64,000 nucleotides of DNA from Pseudomonas sp. VD-NE ins (GCF_031882575.1 NZ_CP134772.1:3677001-3741000); one strand, 5' to 3'; shown: positions 18,294 to 28,916, numbered from the stretch's first letter. Notes: generated from the letters alone by a model not told the origin. Program-made: numbers and translations.

Positions 18294-19217
18294 TCACAAC
18301 GCCCGTGCCCACGTCTGACTCACCAGATCCTTGCCAAAGCTGTGAACCGCCTCCTCCTCCACCAGTTCAAACCCGGCCTGCTGATAAATCTTGCGTGCAG
18401 CCGTCAGGTTGCTGGTCGTCCACAAGGTCATTTTCTGGTAACCAATCTGCCGGGCAAAGCGCAGGCACTCCTCGACCAGACGGCTGCCAATACCCAAGCC
18501 CCGCGCACTTGCGTCCACGTAGAGCATGCGCAGTTTGGCGGTCGTTTCATCCTGGCGGACGATGAACACGGAACCGATGACCTTGCCGTCCTTTTCCGCA
18601 ATCCAGCAGCGCTCACAGGTGGGGTCGTAGTCGCGCAGGTACTTGGCGACCACCTCTGCCACGAGCGCCTCGAACTCTGAGTTCCAGCCGTATTCGCGGC
18701 TATACAGCGCGGCTTGCTGTTGCATCACCGTGCCCATGTCACCGGGCTGCGGATCGCGTAACACGTAGTTCGAATCCGTGTTGCCTTGCAGCAGTGTCTG
18801 GATCTGCGTCATGGCGCCGATCAGTTGTTTCTGCTGCGGTTCAGGTAATCGCTCGAGCATGGTAACGATCTGTTCGCGGGAAGCCTTTTCCAGCGGGATC
18901 AGGATTTCACGGCCCAGGTCAGTAAGGTGTAATTGCGCAGCGCGAGCGTCCGTGGGCGACGGCACTTTCTGGATCAGGCCGCGCCTCTCGAAACCGCTGA
19001 TGATCCGGCTCATGTAGCCGGCGTCCAGCCCAAGCATCTGGCGTAGATCGGTGCTGGTCAGGTCGCCACGCGAGGCCAGCTCATACAAAATGCGCAGCTC
19101 AGTCAGCGAGTAGTCGCTTTGCAGCAGATGCTCCTGCAATACGCCGATCTGATGGGTGTAGAAGCGGTTGAAGCCGCGCACAACGTCGGCTTGTTCGAGG
19201 AGATGGCTGCTGGACAT
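18294..19217 (-). CDS. MarR-GNAT fusion protein (regulator with acetyltransferase domain)
   Basis: The 307-residue protein has an N-terminal MarR winged helix (about residues 1-145; SLTELRILYELASRGDLTST, DAGYMSRIISGFERRGLI). A C-terminal GNAT N-acetyltransferase follows (about 155-305; LRMLYVDASARGLGIGSRLV is the acetyl-CoA loop). Such fusions are annotated as bifunctional regulators; the acetyl acceptor is not known. Two TTGCTTNANGCAA palindromes sit before the start, indicating autoregulation. Confidence 0.9.
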   Translation of the reverse strand: MSSSHLLEQADVVRGFNRFYTHQIGVLQEHLLQSDYSLTELRILYELASRGDLTSTDLRQMLGLDAGYMSRIISGFERRGLIQKVPSPTDARAAQLHLTDLGREILIPLEKASREQIVTMLERLPEPQQKQLIGAMTQIQTLLQGNTDSNYVLRDPQPGDMGTVMQQQAALYSREYGWNSEFEALVAEVVAKYLRDYDPTCERCWIAEKDGKVIGSVFIVRQDETTAKLRMLYVDASARGLGIGSRLVEECLRFARQIGYQKMTLWTTSNLTAARKIYQQAGFELVEEEAVHSFGKDLVSQTWARAL

Positions 19218-19234
19218 GGCAGATACTCAAGTAA

Positions 19235-19268
19235 TTGCTTAAGGCAACTATATATTTGCTTGAAGCAA
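19235..19268 (-). promoter_or_regulatory. Double palindromic operator of the MarR-GNAT gene
   Basis: TTGCTTAAGGCAA (19235-19247) and TTGCTTGAAGCAA (19256-19268) are near-identical 13-bp palindromes whose starts are 21 bp apart, that is, two helical turns. TATATA lies between them. This is the usual arrangement of MarR-family operators overlapping a promoter. Confidence 0.7.
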
Positions 19269-19284
19269 CCATGTCAACAGAAAG

Positions 19285-19560
19285 CTATTTGCACTTGGCC
19301 AATACCACCTGACAGGTGTCTGGGGTGCCCCCGGAGCGACCGGCATAGCGGATGCAATTGTTCATCGATTTCTGCCGGGCCATGTTCAGACTGGAACCCC
19401 ACGCCAGACCGCCCTCGCCGACCGACGGCAAGGCTTTGGCGTAGCACGCGTCCCCGACGCCGGAGGGCGGATAGTGTTTGCGGCTTGAGCAGCCTGCCGT
19501 CAGCGCTAGGCTGAGGGTGATCAAGGTGAGTAAAACCCCACGCGAGCATCGGTTGAGCAT
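19285..19560 (-). CDS. Small lipoprotein of unknown function
   Basis: The 91-residue protein has a lipoprotein signal with lipobox LTAGC (lipidated Cys at residue 24). The mature part has three further cysteines (DACYAK, NNCIRY, DTCQVVLAKC), likely disulfide-forming. No family is recognised. It is transcribed toward the MarR-GNAT gene, with its stop just before the double operator. Confidence 0.75.
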   Translation of the reverse strand: MLNRCSRGVLLTLITLSLALTAGCSSRKHYPPSGVGDACYAKALPSVGEGGLAWGSSLNMARQKSMNNCIRYAGRSGGTPDTCQVVLAKCK

Positions 19561-19637
19561 CGTATTTCACCTGTCACCAAAGGGGTTGTAACCTGCTGAG
19601 TCTAGCCCCCTCACCTGCACAAATCTTCTAAACGTCG

Positions 19638-20534
19638 ATGACCATTGCGCGGTATTTTATGGGGCCGCACCTTTCAATGGCGAACACTGGAGTCTTCGTG
19701 GATAAACGCAACTGGATCGAGCTGTCCCAGGATGTCGACACCGGGATTGAATCGATTCGCGCTCACTTTGAGGGCCATGCCTACGATCCGCACTGGCATG
19801 ACAGTTTCCTCGTCGGCGTCACCGAGCAAGGTGTACAGCAGTTCAATTGCCGCCGCGTGCGCCATCGCAGTACGCCGGGCAACGTATTCCTGCTGGAGCC
19901 GGGGGAAATCCACGATGGGCAAGCGCCGACCGAGGAAGGTTTTACCTATTCGATGCTCTACCTCGATCCACACTGGCTGGAGCGTGAAATGCATGCGCTG
20001 TTCGAAGACGCACCGTCCGACAGCCAGCCCGGTTTTGCCGACACACTGAGTCAGGACCCGCGTCTGGCCACAGCGATCAATCAGGCTTTCCATGCGTTGC
20101 ATGACGGCGATCTGCGCATCGTCCGGCAGACCGCCGTCGATGGTTTACTGAGCTCGCTCACGCGCCATCTCGACTGGCGCAAGCGCCAGGTTTTCGATCC
20201 GCGCCTGCCGTTGGTGGCGCAACTGGCGCGGGATTATCTGCACGCGCATACCTATGAAGATATCGGTCTCGATGATCTCGCGCGGGTCTGCGGGGTAGAC
20301 CGTTTTCGTCTCAGCCGCGCCTTCAAGTCTGCTTTTGGTCTGGCGCCGCACGCGTACCTGATCCAGTTGCGCCTGGCCAAGGCGCGGCAGTTGCTGGCCC
20401 GGGGTGAGACTCCGGCGCAGGTCGCCAGCGTGCTCGGTTTTGCTGATCAGAGTCATCTCGGTCGCTGGTTTCGCCGGGCCTACCAACTCACCCCCGCCGA
20501 CTACCGCAAGCGCTGCTCAAACCTTCCAGACTGA
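19638..20534 (+). CDS. AraC-family regulator with cupin sensor domain
   Basis: The product is about 298 residues: an N-terminal AraC_binding cupin (YDPHWHDSFLVGV, LLEPGEIHDGQ) and a C-terminal HTH_18 domain (LDDLARVCGVDRFRLSRAFK; AQVASVLGFADQSHLGRWFR). The start is uncertain: ATG at 19638 or 19677, or GTG at 19698, which has CTGGAG upstream. The LysE exporter gene follows by 55 bases on the same strand, so it probably controls that exporter. Confidence 0.9.
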   Translation: MTIARYFMGPHLSMANTGVFVDKRNWIELSQDVDTGIESIRAHFEGHAYDPHWHDSFLVGVTEQGVQQFNCRRVRHRSTPGNVFLLEPGEIHDGQAPTEEGFTYSMLYLDPHWLEREMHALFEDAPSDSQPGFADTLSQDPRLATAINQAFHALHDGDLRIVRQTAVDGLLSSLTRHLDWRKRQVFDPRLPLVAQLARDYLHAHTYEDIGLDDLARVCGVDRFRLSRAFKSAFGLAPHAYLIQLRLAKARQLLARGETPAQVASVLGFADQSHLGRWFRRAYQLTPADYRKRCSNLPD

Positions 20535-20589
20535 CGCGCACCGACTGGCGATCATGGCTTCCTGTATTTACTTTCAGGGAATCCGGATC

Positions 20590-21186
20590 ATGGCGTCATT
20601 ACTGCCCTTCCTGCTGTTTGCTTTCGTTGCCTCGATCACGCCGGGGCCGACCAATATTCTGGTGTTGAGCCACAGTTCGCGCCAAGGCTTGCTCGCCACG
20701 CTGCCGATCATTTTTGGCGCCTGTGCGGCGGCGGCACTGATTGTGCTGGTGGTCGGCCTCGGTGCCGGCGAAACCTTGCTGCGCTACCCGCGCGTGCAGC
20801 AAGTCATGGCCTGGGGCGGCGTGCTCTGGTTGAGCTGGCTGGCGTGGCAGATCTTTCGCAGTGCGCCGCCGTCGCTGGACCCGGCTGAGGCGCAGGATGA
20901 AAGTTTCAGCGTACTGGGCGCCGCCATGCTGCAACTGGTCAATCCCAAGGTGTGGATGATGGCCGTGGCGGTGGTCAGCGTGTTTGTCGGCGGTGGTGAC
21001 AAGACCTTGCGATTGCTAGTGCTGTCGCTGGCGTTTTTGCTGGTGTCGTTGCCGTGCATGACGTTGTGGGCGTTACTGGGTGTGGGCAGTGCGCGGTTGA
21101 TGGGATCGCCACTTGCGTTCAAGCGGATGAACGCGGCACTGGCATTGTTGCTGCTGCTCTCGGCATGGCTGACTGTCCTGGCTTAA
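20590..21186 (+). CDS. LysE-family amino-acid/metabolite exporter
   Basis: The start at 20590 (MASLLPFLLFAFVASITPGP) gives 198 residues, typical for LysE/RhtB exporters, with about six transmembrane helices. The hallmark TPGPTNILV near the N-terminus and QLVNPKVWMM near the middle are present. It exports amino acids or related compounds from the cytoplasm. An in-frame ATG at 20554 is a less likely start. Confidence 0.9.
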   Translation: MASLLPFLLFAFVASITPGPTNILVLSHSSRQGLLATLPIIFGACAAAALIVLVVGLGAGETLLRYPRVQQVMAWGGVLWLSWLAWQIFRSAPPSLDPAEAQDESFSVLGAAMLQLVNPKVWMMAVAVVSVFVGGGDKTLRLLVLSLAFLLVSLPCMTLWALLGVGSARLMGSPLAFKRMNAALALLLLLSAWLTVLA

Positions 21187-21193
21187 CGCCCTC

Positions 21194-21276
21194 GTAGGAG
21201 CTGCCGAAGGCTGCGATCTTTTGATTTTGTTTTTTAAGATCAAGATCAAAAGATCGCAGCCTTCGGCAGCTCCTAC
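21194..21276. repeat. REP doublet (GTAGGAGCTGCCGAAGGCTGC type)
   Basis: GTAGGAGCTGCCGAAGGCTG and its inverse, including the GATCTTTTGATC stretch, form a nearly perfect long hairpin. It lies between the convergent LysE and AraC/PAS genes, where it may also serve as a transcription end. Confidence 0.92.
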
Positions 21277-21298
21277 ATAGCGCTTCAATACCATTTCA

Positions 21299-22069
21299 TC
21301 AGGGTGAGGTGGCCTGCCGATACTCGCGCGGAGTAAACCCGGTCGAGGCCTTGAACTGGCGGGTGAAAGCGCTGTGATCGGTGTAGCCGCATTGCAGCGC
21401 CACATCGGTAATCGGCAGGTCGGTGTGTAGCAAGCGGTGCGCGTGTTCGAGGCGCACTTTCTGGATCATCTGCCGTGGCGTCAGGTGGAACACCCGTTTG
21501 CAGTAACGCTCCAGTTGCGCGACTGAAATACCGGCGATGCGCGTCAGTTCACCGAGGGTCACGCGGCGATTGAAGTTCGCGCGGATATGCTCATCGACTG
21601 CCGCCAGCCGCTCGAACGCCGGATGGGTTTCACTGGCCGATTGCAGGTCCACCGAAATGCCCGCCAGACCAATGATCACCCCGTCACGGTTGTACAGCGG
21701 CTGCTTGTGCGTCAGGCACCAGCCCGGTTCACGACTGCCGTACAGATGCAGTTCAAGTTGATCCTCCAGCACAAAGCCCTCTTCCAGCACCTTGCGGTCC
21801 TGCTCGGTATAGCCCGGCCCGAGTTGCGCCGGGAACACCTGCGCGCTGGTCTTGCCCAGTAATGGACGCAAATCCTTCAAGCCACAGCGCTGCACCAGCG
21901 TGCGATTCGCGAGCACGTAGCGGGCCTGCACATCCTTGATGAAAATCGCCGCGTTGGGGATCACATCAAGCATCGGCAACAACAGCGCGGCGCCGGCCAA
22001 GAGTTTCTCCAGTGTCTGCGGACGATGCCCCTCAATGCCTTGAGACAGGATCGAGAACGCCTGTTGCAT
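21299..22069 (-). CDS. AraC-family regulator with PAS sensor, likely hydroxyproline regulator
   Basis: The start at 22069 has GAGGGG upstream. The N-terminal PAS-like domain (DVIPNAAIFIKDVQARYVLA, about residues 35-150) is followed by a C-terminal AraC DNA-binding domain (LGELTRIAGISVAQLERYCK; ITDVALQCGYTDHSAFTRQF). It is divergent from the permease and epimerase genes of the hydroxyproline cluster, so it is probably their activator (inference from position). Confidence 0.88.
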   Translation of the reverse strand: MQQAFSILSQGIEGHRPQTLEKLLAGAALLLPMLDVIPNAAIFIKDVQARYVLANRTLVQRCGLKDLRPLLGKTSAQVFPAQLGPGYTEQDRKVLEEGFVLEDQLELHLYGSREPGWCLTHKQPLYNRDGVIIGLAGISVDLQSASETHPAFERLAAVDEHIRANFNRRVTLGELTRIAGISVAQLERYCKRVFHLTPRQMIQKVRLEHAHRLLHTDLPITDVALQCGYTDHSAFTRQFKASTGFTPREYRQATSP

Positions 22070-22300
22070 CAAAGATTCCCCTCGTAACGTGGATGGACGA
22101 AGCGCCCGCCATGCGGCCTTCGCGTGCAGATTGCAGCATCGCTCAAGACCTGTCGAGGGCCACGTTTCGCCAGTGCGATTGTGCTGATTTCGTCATCGAA
22201 GCCACCACAAAACATCAATCGCCCCAGCGTTGACAAGTTCAAAGTCTGGCCGTCCCAGTGACACAACTGCCTATCCAATAACTCACAAGAAGGCGATGCC

Positions 22301-23926
22301 ATGTCAGGCCAAGGCAAGTTCAAAAAACAGCTTTCACTGATCGACCTCACATTTATCGGGCTCGGTGCGATTTTCGGTTCAGGCTGGTTGTTCGCGGCCA
22401 GTCATGTGTCCGCCATTGCCGGGCCGGCGGGGATTTTTTCCTGGCTATTGGGCGGTTTTGCCGTGTTGCTGCTGGGCATCGTCTATTGCGAGTTGGGCGC
22501 TGCATTGCCGCGAGCCGGCGGCGTGGTGCGCTATCCGGTTTACTCCCACGGGCCACTGCTCGGCTACCTGATGGGCTTCATCACCCTGATTGCGTTTTCC
22601 AGTTTGGTGGCGATCGAAGTGGTCGCTTCACGCCAATACGCGGCGGCGTGGTTTCCCGAGCTGACCAAGGCTGGCAGCGGCGACCCGACAATCCTCGGCT
22701 GGATGGTGCAGTTCGGTCTGCTTTGCGTGTTCTTCCTGCTCAATTACCGCAGCGTGAAGACCTTCGCCAAGGCCAATAATCTGGTCAGCGTGTTCAAGTT
22801 CATCGTTCCGTTGTTGGTGATCGGCGTGCTGTTCACCTTCTTCAAACCGGCCAACTTCCACGTGCAGGGTTTCGCCCCGTTCGGCTTGTCCGGTATCGAA
22901 ATGGCGGTGTCGGCGGGTGGCGTGATTTTCGCTTACTTGGGGCTGACACCGATCATCTCGGTGGCCAGTGAAGTGAAGAATCCGCAGCGCACTATTCCCA
23001 TCGCGTTGATCCTCTCGGTGCTGCTGTCGACCTTGATTTATGTGCTGCTGCAAATGGCCTTTCTCGGCAGCATCCCGACCGAAATGCTCGCCAATGGCTG
23101 GGCCGGCATCAGCAAGGAGTTTTCCCTGCCGTACCGCGACATCGCCCTGGCATTGGGCGTGGGCTGGCTGGCCTATCTGGTGGTCGCCGATGCGGTGATC
23201 TCGCCGAGCGGTTGCGGCAACATCTACATGAACGCGACCCCGCGCGTGATCTACGGCTGGGCACAGACAGGGACCTTTTTCAAAGTCTTCACCCACATTG
23301 ACGAAAAATCCGGGATTCCGCGTCCGGCGCTGTGGCTGACCTTCGCCTTGTCGGTGTTCTGGACCCTGCCGTTCCCGTCGTGGGAAGCGCTGATCAACGT
23401 GGTTTCCGCTGCGCTGGTGTTGAGTTACGCCGTGGCGCCGGTGACCGTGGCCGCGCTGCGCCGTAATGCGCCAGACATGCCACGGCCGTTCCGGGTCAAG
23501 TGCATGGGCGTGCTCGGACCGGTGTCGTTCATCATCGCCGCGCTGATCGTCTACTGGTCGGGCTGGAACACCGTGTCGTGGCTGCTCGGCCTGCAAATCC
23601 TGATGTTCGTGGTGTATCTGCTGTGCGGCCGCTTCGTGCCGACCGCTCACCTCAATCTGGCCAGCCAAGTGCGTTCCTCGGCGTGGTTGATCGCCTTCTA
23701 CGCGGTGACCATCGTGCTGTCGAAACTCGGCACCTTTGGTGGCTTGGGCATCCTCGCTCACCCGTTCGACACCCTTGTCGTCGCTGCTTGCGCCACCGGC
23801 ATTTATTACTGGGGCGCGGCGACCGGCGTGCCGGCGCATCTGCTGCGTCTGGAAGAGGACGATGAGGAAAGCGAAGTCGCTGCCCCCGCCTCGACCGTAT
23901 CTGCGCGCCCTGCCGGCGCCTACTGA
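22301..23926 (+). CDS. APC-family permease, likely hydroxyproline importer
   Basis: The 541-residue inner-membrane protein has about 12-14 transmembrane helices. It carries the APC-family N-terminal motif FIGLGAIFGSGWLFA and a cytoplasmic EVKNPQRTIP loop. It is the first gene of the hydroxyproline catabolic run, 22 bases before the epimerase gene, and probably imports trans-4-hydroxy-L-proline or its epimer. AAGAAGG precedes the start. Confidence 0.88.
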   Translation: MSGQGKFKKQLSLIDLTFIGLGAIFGSGWLFAASHVSAIAGPAGIFSWLLGGFAVLLLGIVYCELGAALPRAGGVVRYPVYSHGPLLGYLMGFITLIAFSSLVAIEVVASRQYAAAWFPELTKAGSGDPTILGWMVQFGLLCVFFLLNYRSVKTFAKANNLVSVFKFIVPLLVIGVLFTFFKPANFHVQGFAPFGLSGIEMAVSAGGVIFAYLGLTPIISVASEVKNPQRTIPIALILSVLLSTLIYVLLQMAFLGSIPTEMLANGWAGISKEFSLPYRDIALALGVGWLAYLVVADAVISPSGCGNIYMNATPRVIYGWAQTGTFFKVFTHIDEKSGIPRPALWLTFALSVFWTLPFPSWEALINVVSAALVLSYAVAPVTVAALRRNAPDMPRPFRVKCMGVLGPVSFIIAALIVYWSGWNTVSWLLGLQILMFVVYLLCGRFVPTAHLNLASQVRSSAWLIAFYAVTIVLSKLGTFGGLGILAHPFDTLVVAACATGIYYWGAATGVPAHLLRLEEDDEESEVAAPASTVSARPAGAY

Positions 23927-23948
23927 AATCACCTAAAGGAATCTATTC

Positions 23949-24875
23949 ATGAAAGAACTACACGTCATTGATTCCCATACCGGCGGTGAACCGACGCGCC
24001 TGGTGATGAAAGGCTTCCCCGACCTGCCCGGCAGCACCATGGTCGAAAAGCGCGATGCCTTGCGCACTGAACATGACCAATGGCGCCGCGCCTGCCTGCT
24101 GGAACCGCGCGGCAACGATGTGCTGGTCGGCGCGTTGTATTGCGAACCGGTCTCGCCGGACGCCACGTGCGGGGTGATTTTCTTCAACAACGCCGGTTAT
24201 CTGGGCATGTGCGGCCACGGTACCATCGGCCTGATCAACTCGTTGCAGTACCTGGGGCAGATCGAACCGGGGGTGCACAAAATCGACACCCCGGTCGGCC
24301 CGGTCAGCGCCACGTTGCATGACGACGGAACCGTCACCCTCGGCAACGTCCCCGCTTATCGCCACCGCAAACAGGTGCCGGTGGATGTGCCGGGTTACGG
24401 CCGCGTGTTGGGCGATATCGCCTATGGCGGCAACTGGTTCTTCCTCGTGTCCGAGCACGGTCAGACGCTGACGATGGCCAACGTCGAACACCTCACCTCC
24501 TACACTTGGGCGATGCTCAAGGCCCTCGAAGACTCAGGCATTTTCGGCGAGGACGGTGCCGTCATCGATCACATCGAACTGTTCGCCGATGACGCTCAGG
24601 CCGACAGCCGCAACTTTGTCATGTGCCCCGGCAAAGCCTACGACCGCTCGCCGTGCGGCACCGGCACCAGCGCCAAACTCGCCTGCCTCGCCGCCGACGA
24701 CAAGCTGCAACCCGGCGCCACCTGGGTGCAGGCGAGCATCACCGGCAGCCAGTTCGAAGGCCGCTTCGAATGGGACGGCGAACGAGTCCGCCCGTTCATC
24801 ACCGGCCGCGCTTACATGACCGCCGACAGCACCTTACTGATCGACGAAGCAGACCCGTTCGCGTGGGGCATCTGA
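23949..24875 (+). CDS. lhpA: 4-hydroxyproline 2-epimerase
   Basis: The 308-residue proline-racemase-family enzyme interconverts trans-4-hydroxy-L-proline and cis-4-hydroxy-D-proline. Both catalytic cysteines are visible: C88 (GMCGHGTIG) and C236 (SPCGTGTSA). These match the positions known for the Pseudomonas epimerase. It is the entry step of the cluster. Confidence 0.96.
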   Translation: MKELHVIDSHTGGEPTRLVMKGFPDLPGSTMVEKRDALRTEHDQWRRACLLEPRGNDVLVGALYCEPVSPDATCGVIFFNNAGYLGMCGHGTIGLINSLQYLGQIEPGVHKIDTPVGPVSATLHDDGTVTLGNVPAYRHRKQVPVDVPGYGRVLGDIAYGGNWFFLVSEHGQTLTMANVEHLTSYTWAMLKALEDSGIFGEDGAVIDHIELFADDAQADSRNFVMCPGKAYDRSPCGTGTSAKLACLAADDKLQPGATWVQASITGSQFEGRFEWDGERVRPFITGRAYMTADSTLLIDEADPFAWGI

Positions 24876-24931
24876 GCCTCCGCGCAGACTTTTCACCTCA
24901 ATTTGAATGATGTGCCAAGGAGTTAAAAACA

Positions 24932-25879
24932 ATGAGCGACAACATCTTCACCGGTTGCATGCCGGCCCTGATGACCCCGTGCACCGCCCAGCGCAAACCG
25001 GACTTCGATGCCTTGGTGGCCAAGGGTCGCGAGCTGATCGATATCGGCATGAGCGCCGTGGTTTATTGCGGCTCGATGGGCGACTGGCCGTTGCTCACCG
25101 AGGCTGAACGGCAGGAAGGCGTGGCGCGTCTGGTGGCGGCCGGGATTCCAACCATCGTCGGCACCGGCGCAGTGAACTCACGCGAAGCGGTTTCCCACGC
25201 AGCCCACGCAGCGAAAGTCGGTGCACAGGGTTTGATGGTGATCCCCCGCGTGCTGTCCCGTGGCGCTTCGGTCACCGCGCAAAAGGCCCACTTCGCCGCG
25301 ATTCTCCAAGCCGCGCCGAACCTGCCAGCAGTGATCTACAACAGCCCTTACTACGGCTTCGCCACCCGCGCTGATCTGTTCTTCGAACTGCGCCGCGAGT
25401 ACCCGAACCTGATCGGTTTCAAGGAATTCGGTGGTGGTGCCGACCTGCGTTACGCCGCGGAAAACATCACCTCTAAAGACGAGGACGTGACCTTGATGGT
25501 CGGCGTCGACACACAGGTGGTGCACGGTTTCGTCAACTGCAACGCCACCGGCGCGATCACCGGCATCGGCAACGCCCTGCCCCGCGAAGTGCTGCAACTG
25601 GTGGCGCTGAGCAAGAAGGCTGCACAAGGAGATGCCAAGGCCCGTCGTCAGGCGCGGGAGCTGGAATCGGCACTGGCGGTGTTGTCGTCGTTCGATGAAG
25701 GCTGCGACCTGGTGCTGTATTACAAGCATCTGATGGTGCTCAACGGCGACAAGGAATACACCCTGCACTTCAACGAAACCGATGCGTTGAGCGATTCGCA
25801 GCGGCGTTATGCCGAGAAGCAGTACTCGCTGTTCCGTCACTGGTACGAGAACTGGTCGGCGGAACAGAATTTCGCCTGA
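24932..25879 (+). CDS. lhpC: 1-pyrroline-4-hydroxy-2-carboxylate deaminase (DapA family)
   Basis: The 315-residue TIM-barrel protein of the dihydrodipicolinate synthase family has Schiff-base lysine K164 (LIGFKEFGG) and Y136 (VIYNSPYYG). In this context it deaminates and dehydrates pyrroline-4-hydroxy-2-carboxylate to 2-oxoglutarate semialdehyde. It lies between the epimerase and the dehydrogenase genes. Confidence 0.93.
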   Translation: MSDNIFTGCMPALMTPCTAQRKPDFDALVAKGRELIDIGMSAVVYCGSMGDWPLLTEAERQEGVARLVAAGIPTIVGTGAVNSREAVSHAAHAAKVGAQGLMVIPRVLSRGASVTAQKAHFAAILQAAPNLPAVIYNSPYYGFATRADLFFELRREYPNLIGFKEFGGGADLRYAAENITSKDEDVTLMVGVDTQVVHGFVNCNATGAITGIGNALPREVLQLVALSKKAAQGDAKARRQARELESALAVLSSFDEGCDLVLYYKHLMVLNGDKEYTLHFNETDALSDSQRRYAEKQYSLFRHWYENWSAEQNFA

Positions 25880-25951
25880 CACCGCAAGCCTCACCTGCCG
25901 CGATGCGTTGTGCTACGCGGCAGGCATTTCCCTCTTTATCAGGAAGACACC

Positions 25952-27544
25952 ATGACTCTGACGGGCCACATGCTGATCGGACAGCACACGGTTGCCGGCC
26001 ATCGCGCCGCCATTCGCGGGATCAATCCGGCTACCAATGAAACGCTGGAGCCAGCGTATGCCGGTGGATCGGCCGAGCATGTCGAACAGGCCTGTGCGCT
26101 GGCCTGGGCGGCGTTGGACGCTTACCGCGAAACCATGCTCAGTGCCCGCGCCGAATTTCTGGAAACCATCGCCACGGAAATCGAAGCCCTCGGTGATGAG
26201 TTGATCGAACGTGCCCACGCCGAAACCGGCCTGCCGCGCGCGCGTCTACTAGGCGAACGCGGGCGCACTTGCCAACAATTAAGAATGTTCGCCCGCACGG
26301 TTCGCGCCGGTGAATGGCTGGATGTGCGCGTCGATAGCGCGCAGCCGCAGCGCCAACCGCTGCCGCGCGCGGATCTGCGTCAACGGCAAATTGCACTGGG
26401 GCCGGTCGCGGTGTTTGGTGCGAGCAATTTTCCGCTGGCGTTTTCCGTGGCCGGTGGTGACACCGCATCGGCACTGGCCGCCGGTTGCCCGGTGATCGTC
26501 AAGGCGCACAGCGCGCATCCCGGCACGAGCGAACTGGTCGGTCGCGCAGTGGCGCGGGCAGTGAAAGCCTGTGGTTTGCCGGAAGGCGTTTTCTCGTTGC
26601 TATACGGTTCCGGCCGCGAAGTGGGCATTGCGTTGGTCACTGATCCACGGATCAAAGCAGTGGGTTTCACCGGTTCGCGCAACGGTGGCCTGGCGTTGAT
26701 TCAAGCGGCGCAAGCGCGGCCCGAACCGATTCCGGTGTACGCGGAAATGAGTTCGATCAATCCGGTGCTGCTGTTTCCAGCGGCGCTGGAGAATCGCACG
26801 CAGGCGTTGGCTGAAGGGTTTGTGGCGTCGCTGATACTGGGTGCGGGCCAGTTCTGCACCAACCCGGGCTTGGTGATTGCCTTGAAAGGACCGGCGCTGG
26901 ACAGATTCATTGGCGCCACCACCAAAATTATTCAACGCAGTCCGGCGCAAACGATGCTGACACCGGGCATCTTCAGTGCTTACGAATCTGCCGTGAATGC
27001 GCTGGCCGAGAATGCCAGTGCGAACATCGCGGGTGTTGGTCTAAGCGGCAACGGCCCGAACCAATGTCAAGCCCATGTATTCGTGACCGAGACCGCCGAC
27101 TTTCTTGCTGATCACCGCCTGCAAGCCGAAGCCTTCGGTGCAGCTGCGTTGATTGTGCAATGCGAAAGTGAAGCTGAAATCCGTCAGGTCAGCGAACACC
27201 TGGAAGGCCAGTTGACCGCCACGTTGCACCTGGATGACCAAGACCTGGAACAGGCACGCGCCCTGCTGCCAACACTGGAACGCAAGGCCGGTCGCTTGCT
27301 GATCAATGGCTGGCCCACCGGGGTCGAGGTGTGTGACGCGATGGTGCATGGCGGGCCTTTCCCAGCCACGTCCGACGCACGCGCAACATCAGTCGGTACA
27401 GCGGCGATCCTGCGTTTTCTGCGTCCGGTCTGCTATCAGGACTTCCCGGACAGCCTGTTACCGACCGCACTGAAGCAGGCCAATCCGCTGCAATTGCGTC
27501 GCCTGCTCGATGGGCAAAGGGAAGCTCTGCACCATGGCCAATAA
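25952..27544 (+). CDS. lhpG: 2-oxoglutarate semialdehyde dehydrogenase
   Basis: The start at 25952 ([10 protein letters not shown]) has AGGAAG upstream and gives 530 residues. This is the long NADP-type aldehyde dehydrogenase with catalytic C302 (AGQFCTNPG) and E265 (VYAEMSSIN), plus [16 protein letters not shown] in the cofactor region. It oxidises 2-oxoglutarate semialdehyde to 2-oxoglutarate, the last step of hydroxyproline breakdown. The next gene begins 11 bases before its stop. Confidence 0.93.
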   Translation: MTLTGHMLIGQHTVAGHRAAIRGINPATNETLEPAYAGGSAEHVEQACALAWAALDAYRETMLSARAEFLETIATEIEALGDELIERAHAETGLPRARLLGERGRTCQQLRMFARTVRAGEWLDVRVDSAQPQRQPLPRADLRQRQIALGPVAVFGASNFPLAFSVAGGDTASALAAGCPVIVKAHSAHPGTSELVGRAVARAVKACGLPEGVFSLLYGSGREVGIALVTDPRIKAVGFTGSRNGGLALIQAAQARPEPIPVYAEMSSINPVLLFPAALENRTQALAEGFVASLILGAGQFCTNPGLVIALKGPALDRFIGATTKIIQRSPAQTMLTPGIFSAYESAVNALAENASANIAGVGLSGNGPNQCQAHVFVTETADFLADHRLQAEAFGAAALIVQCESEAEIRQVSEHLEGQLTATLHLDDQDLEQARALLPTLERKAGRLLINGWPTGVEVCDAMVHGGPFPATSDARATSVGTAAILRFLRPVCYQDFPDSLLPTALKQANPLQLRRLLDGQREALHHGQ

Positions 27545-28799
27545 TGTCTCCCACGACATCGCCGTGGTCGGCGCCGGCATCATCGGCGTCACCTGTGCAT
27601 TGCGTCTGGCTCGCCAAGGGTTGCGCGTGGTGGTGATCGATCAGCAGCAACCCGGCCACGGCGCCTCGTTCGGCAACGCCGGGCACTTGGCGACCGAGCA
27701 GGTGTTTCCGATTGCCGACGCGTCCATCCTCAAGCGCTTGCCGGCGATGCTGATGGACCCGATGGGACCGCTGCGGCTGGACTGGAAGTACCTGCCGCGC
27801 GCCTTGCCATGGTTCACCCGCCTGCTGCTGAATCTGCGCCCAGCGCCTTTTCAGAACACCGTGGCAGGCTTGCGCGCCCTGAATGAAAGCAGTCTGGAGG
27901 CCTGGCAGCGCTTGCTCGCCGACATTGAGCGCCCGGACTTGTTGAAGATCGATGGCTCGTTACTGGTATTCGAACGTCCCGAATCGCGTCAGACGGTCCA
28001 GGCATTACAGGCTCGACTGCATCAGCAGCAGGTGCCGGTCGATTACTGGCAGGCCGCGGCCATACGCGACACCGCGCCGCAACTCAGCGAACAGCTTCAG
28101 GGCGGTTTGTTCTTCCCGCGCACCGGGCATTTCATCGATCCCTACCGCGTGGTCTGTGAACTGGTCGAAGCGGCCAAGGCTTGTGGCGTGAGTTTTGTCC
28201 AGCAACAGGTTCAGGGCGGCTACGTGCAGGAGCACGGGGTGACACTGACCACCGGCAATGGCGGTCTGACTGCCAGCCGCGTACTGATCGCCTGCGGCGC
28301 GCATTCGGCGAAACTCACCGCCGCTCTCACCGGCAAAAAAGTACCGCTGGACACCGAGCGCGGTTATCACCTGATGCTGCCTCAGGAACACGATCGACTG
28401 CCCTTCCCCGTCACCTCCCTGGAACGCAAGTTCATCATGACGCCGATGTCCGAAGGGTTGCGCCTGGCCGGCACCGTCGAGTTCGCCGGTCTGGAGAAGC
28501 CACCGAGCATGGAGCGCGCGTGGCAATTGCACCGGTTGAGTCAGGGTTTGTTTCGCAAGGGTCTGAATGCTGAAGCAGCGACGCCGTGGATGGGCTTTCG
28601 ACCGTCATTGCCGGATTCGTTGCCGGTGATTGATCAGGTTTGTGAGGGCAAGGTGTTGCTTGCTTTCGGACATCAGCATCTGGGGCTGACGCAGGCGGCG
28701 GTGACGGCGGAGATGGTGGTGCGGATGGCTCGGCCAGCAACGACGCATCAGGTGACTGATCTGACGGCAGATGAACGCTTCAGACTCGATCGTTTCTGA
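27534..28799 (+). CDS. lhpB: FAD-dependent D-hydroxyproline dehydrogenase (DAO family)
   Basis: The start at 27534 ([15 protein letters not shown]) overlaps the previous gene. The 421-residue protein has the FAD-binding GAGIIG loop (residues 13-18) and an acidic residue after VVVID. It oxidises cis-4-hydroxy-D-proline to pyrroline-4-hydroxy-2-carboxylate, linking the epimerase and deaminase steps. It resembles the single-subunit type; no LhpE/F-like partners are present here. Confidence 0.9.
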   Translation: MANNVSHDIAVVGAGIIGVTCALRLARQGLRVVVIDQQQPGHGASFGNAGHLATEQVFPIADASILKRLPAMLMDPMGPLRLDWKYLPRALPWFTRLLLNLRPAPFQNTVAGLRALNESSLEAWQRLLADIERPDLLKIDGSLLVFERPESRQTVQALQARLHQQQVPVDYWQAAAIRDTAPQLSEQLQGGLFFPRTGHFIDPYRVVCELVEAAKACGVSFVQQQVQGGYVQEHGVTLTTGNGGLTASRVLIACGAHSAKLTAALTGKKVPLDTERGYHLMLPQEHDRLPFPVTSLERKFIMTPMSEGLRLAGTVEFAGLEKPPSMERAWQLHRLSQGLFRKGLNAEAATPWMGFRPSLPDSLPVIDQVCEGKVLLAFGHQHLGLTQAAVTAEMVVRMARPATTHQVTDLTADERFRLDRF

Positions 28800-28916
28800 A
28801 CGGCGGGTGCCGATGCGATTGAGCGTCTGCACTCAAGTGATCGGTTGTAACGCTTCTATCAGCGCTCCTGACAACATTGCAACGAGCCGTTCCGCCGGGA
28901 GCATCAGCTCCCCTTT

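Noticed and set aside
22628..23932. 434-codon minus-strand open frame
   Set aside because: Antisense to the APC permease; rich in His, Arg and Gln with no domain.
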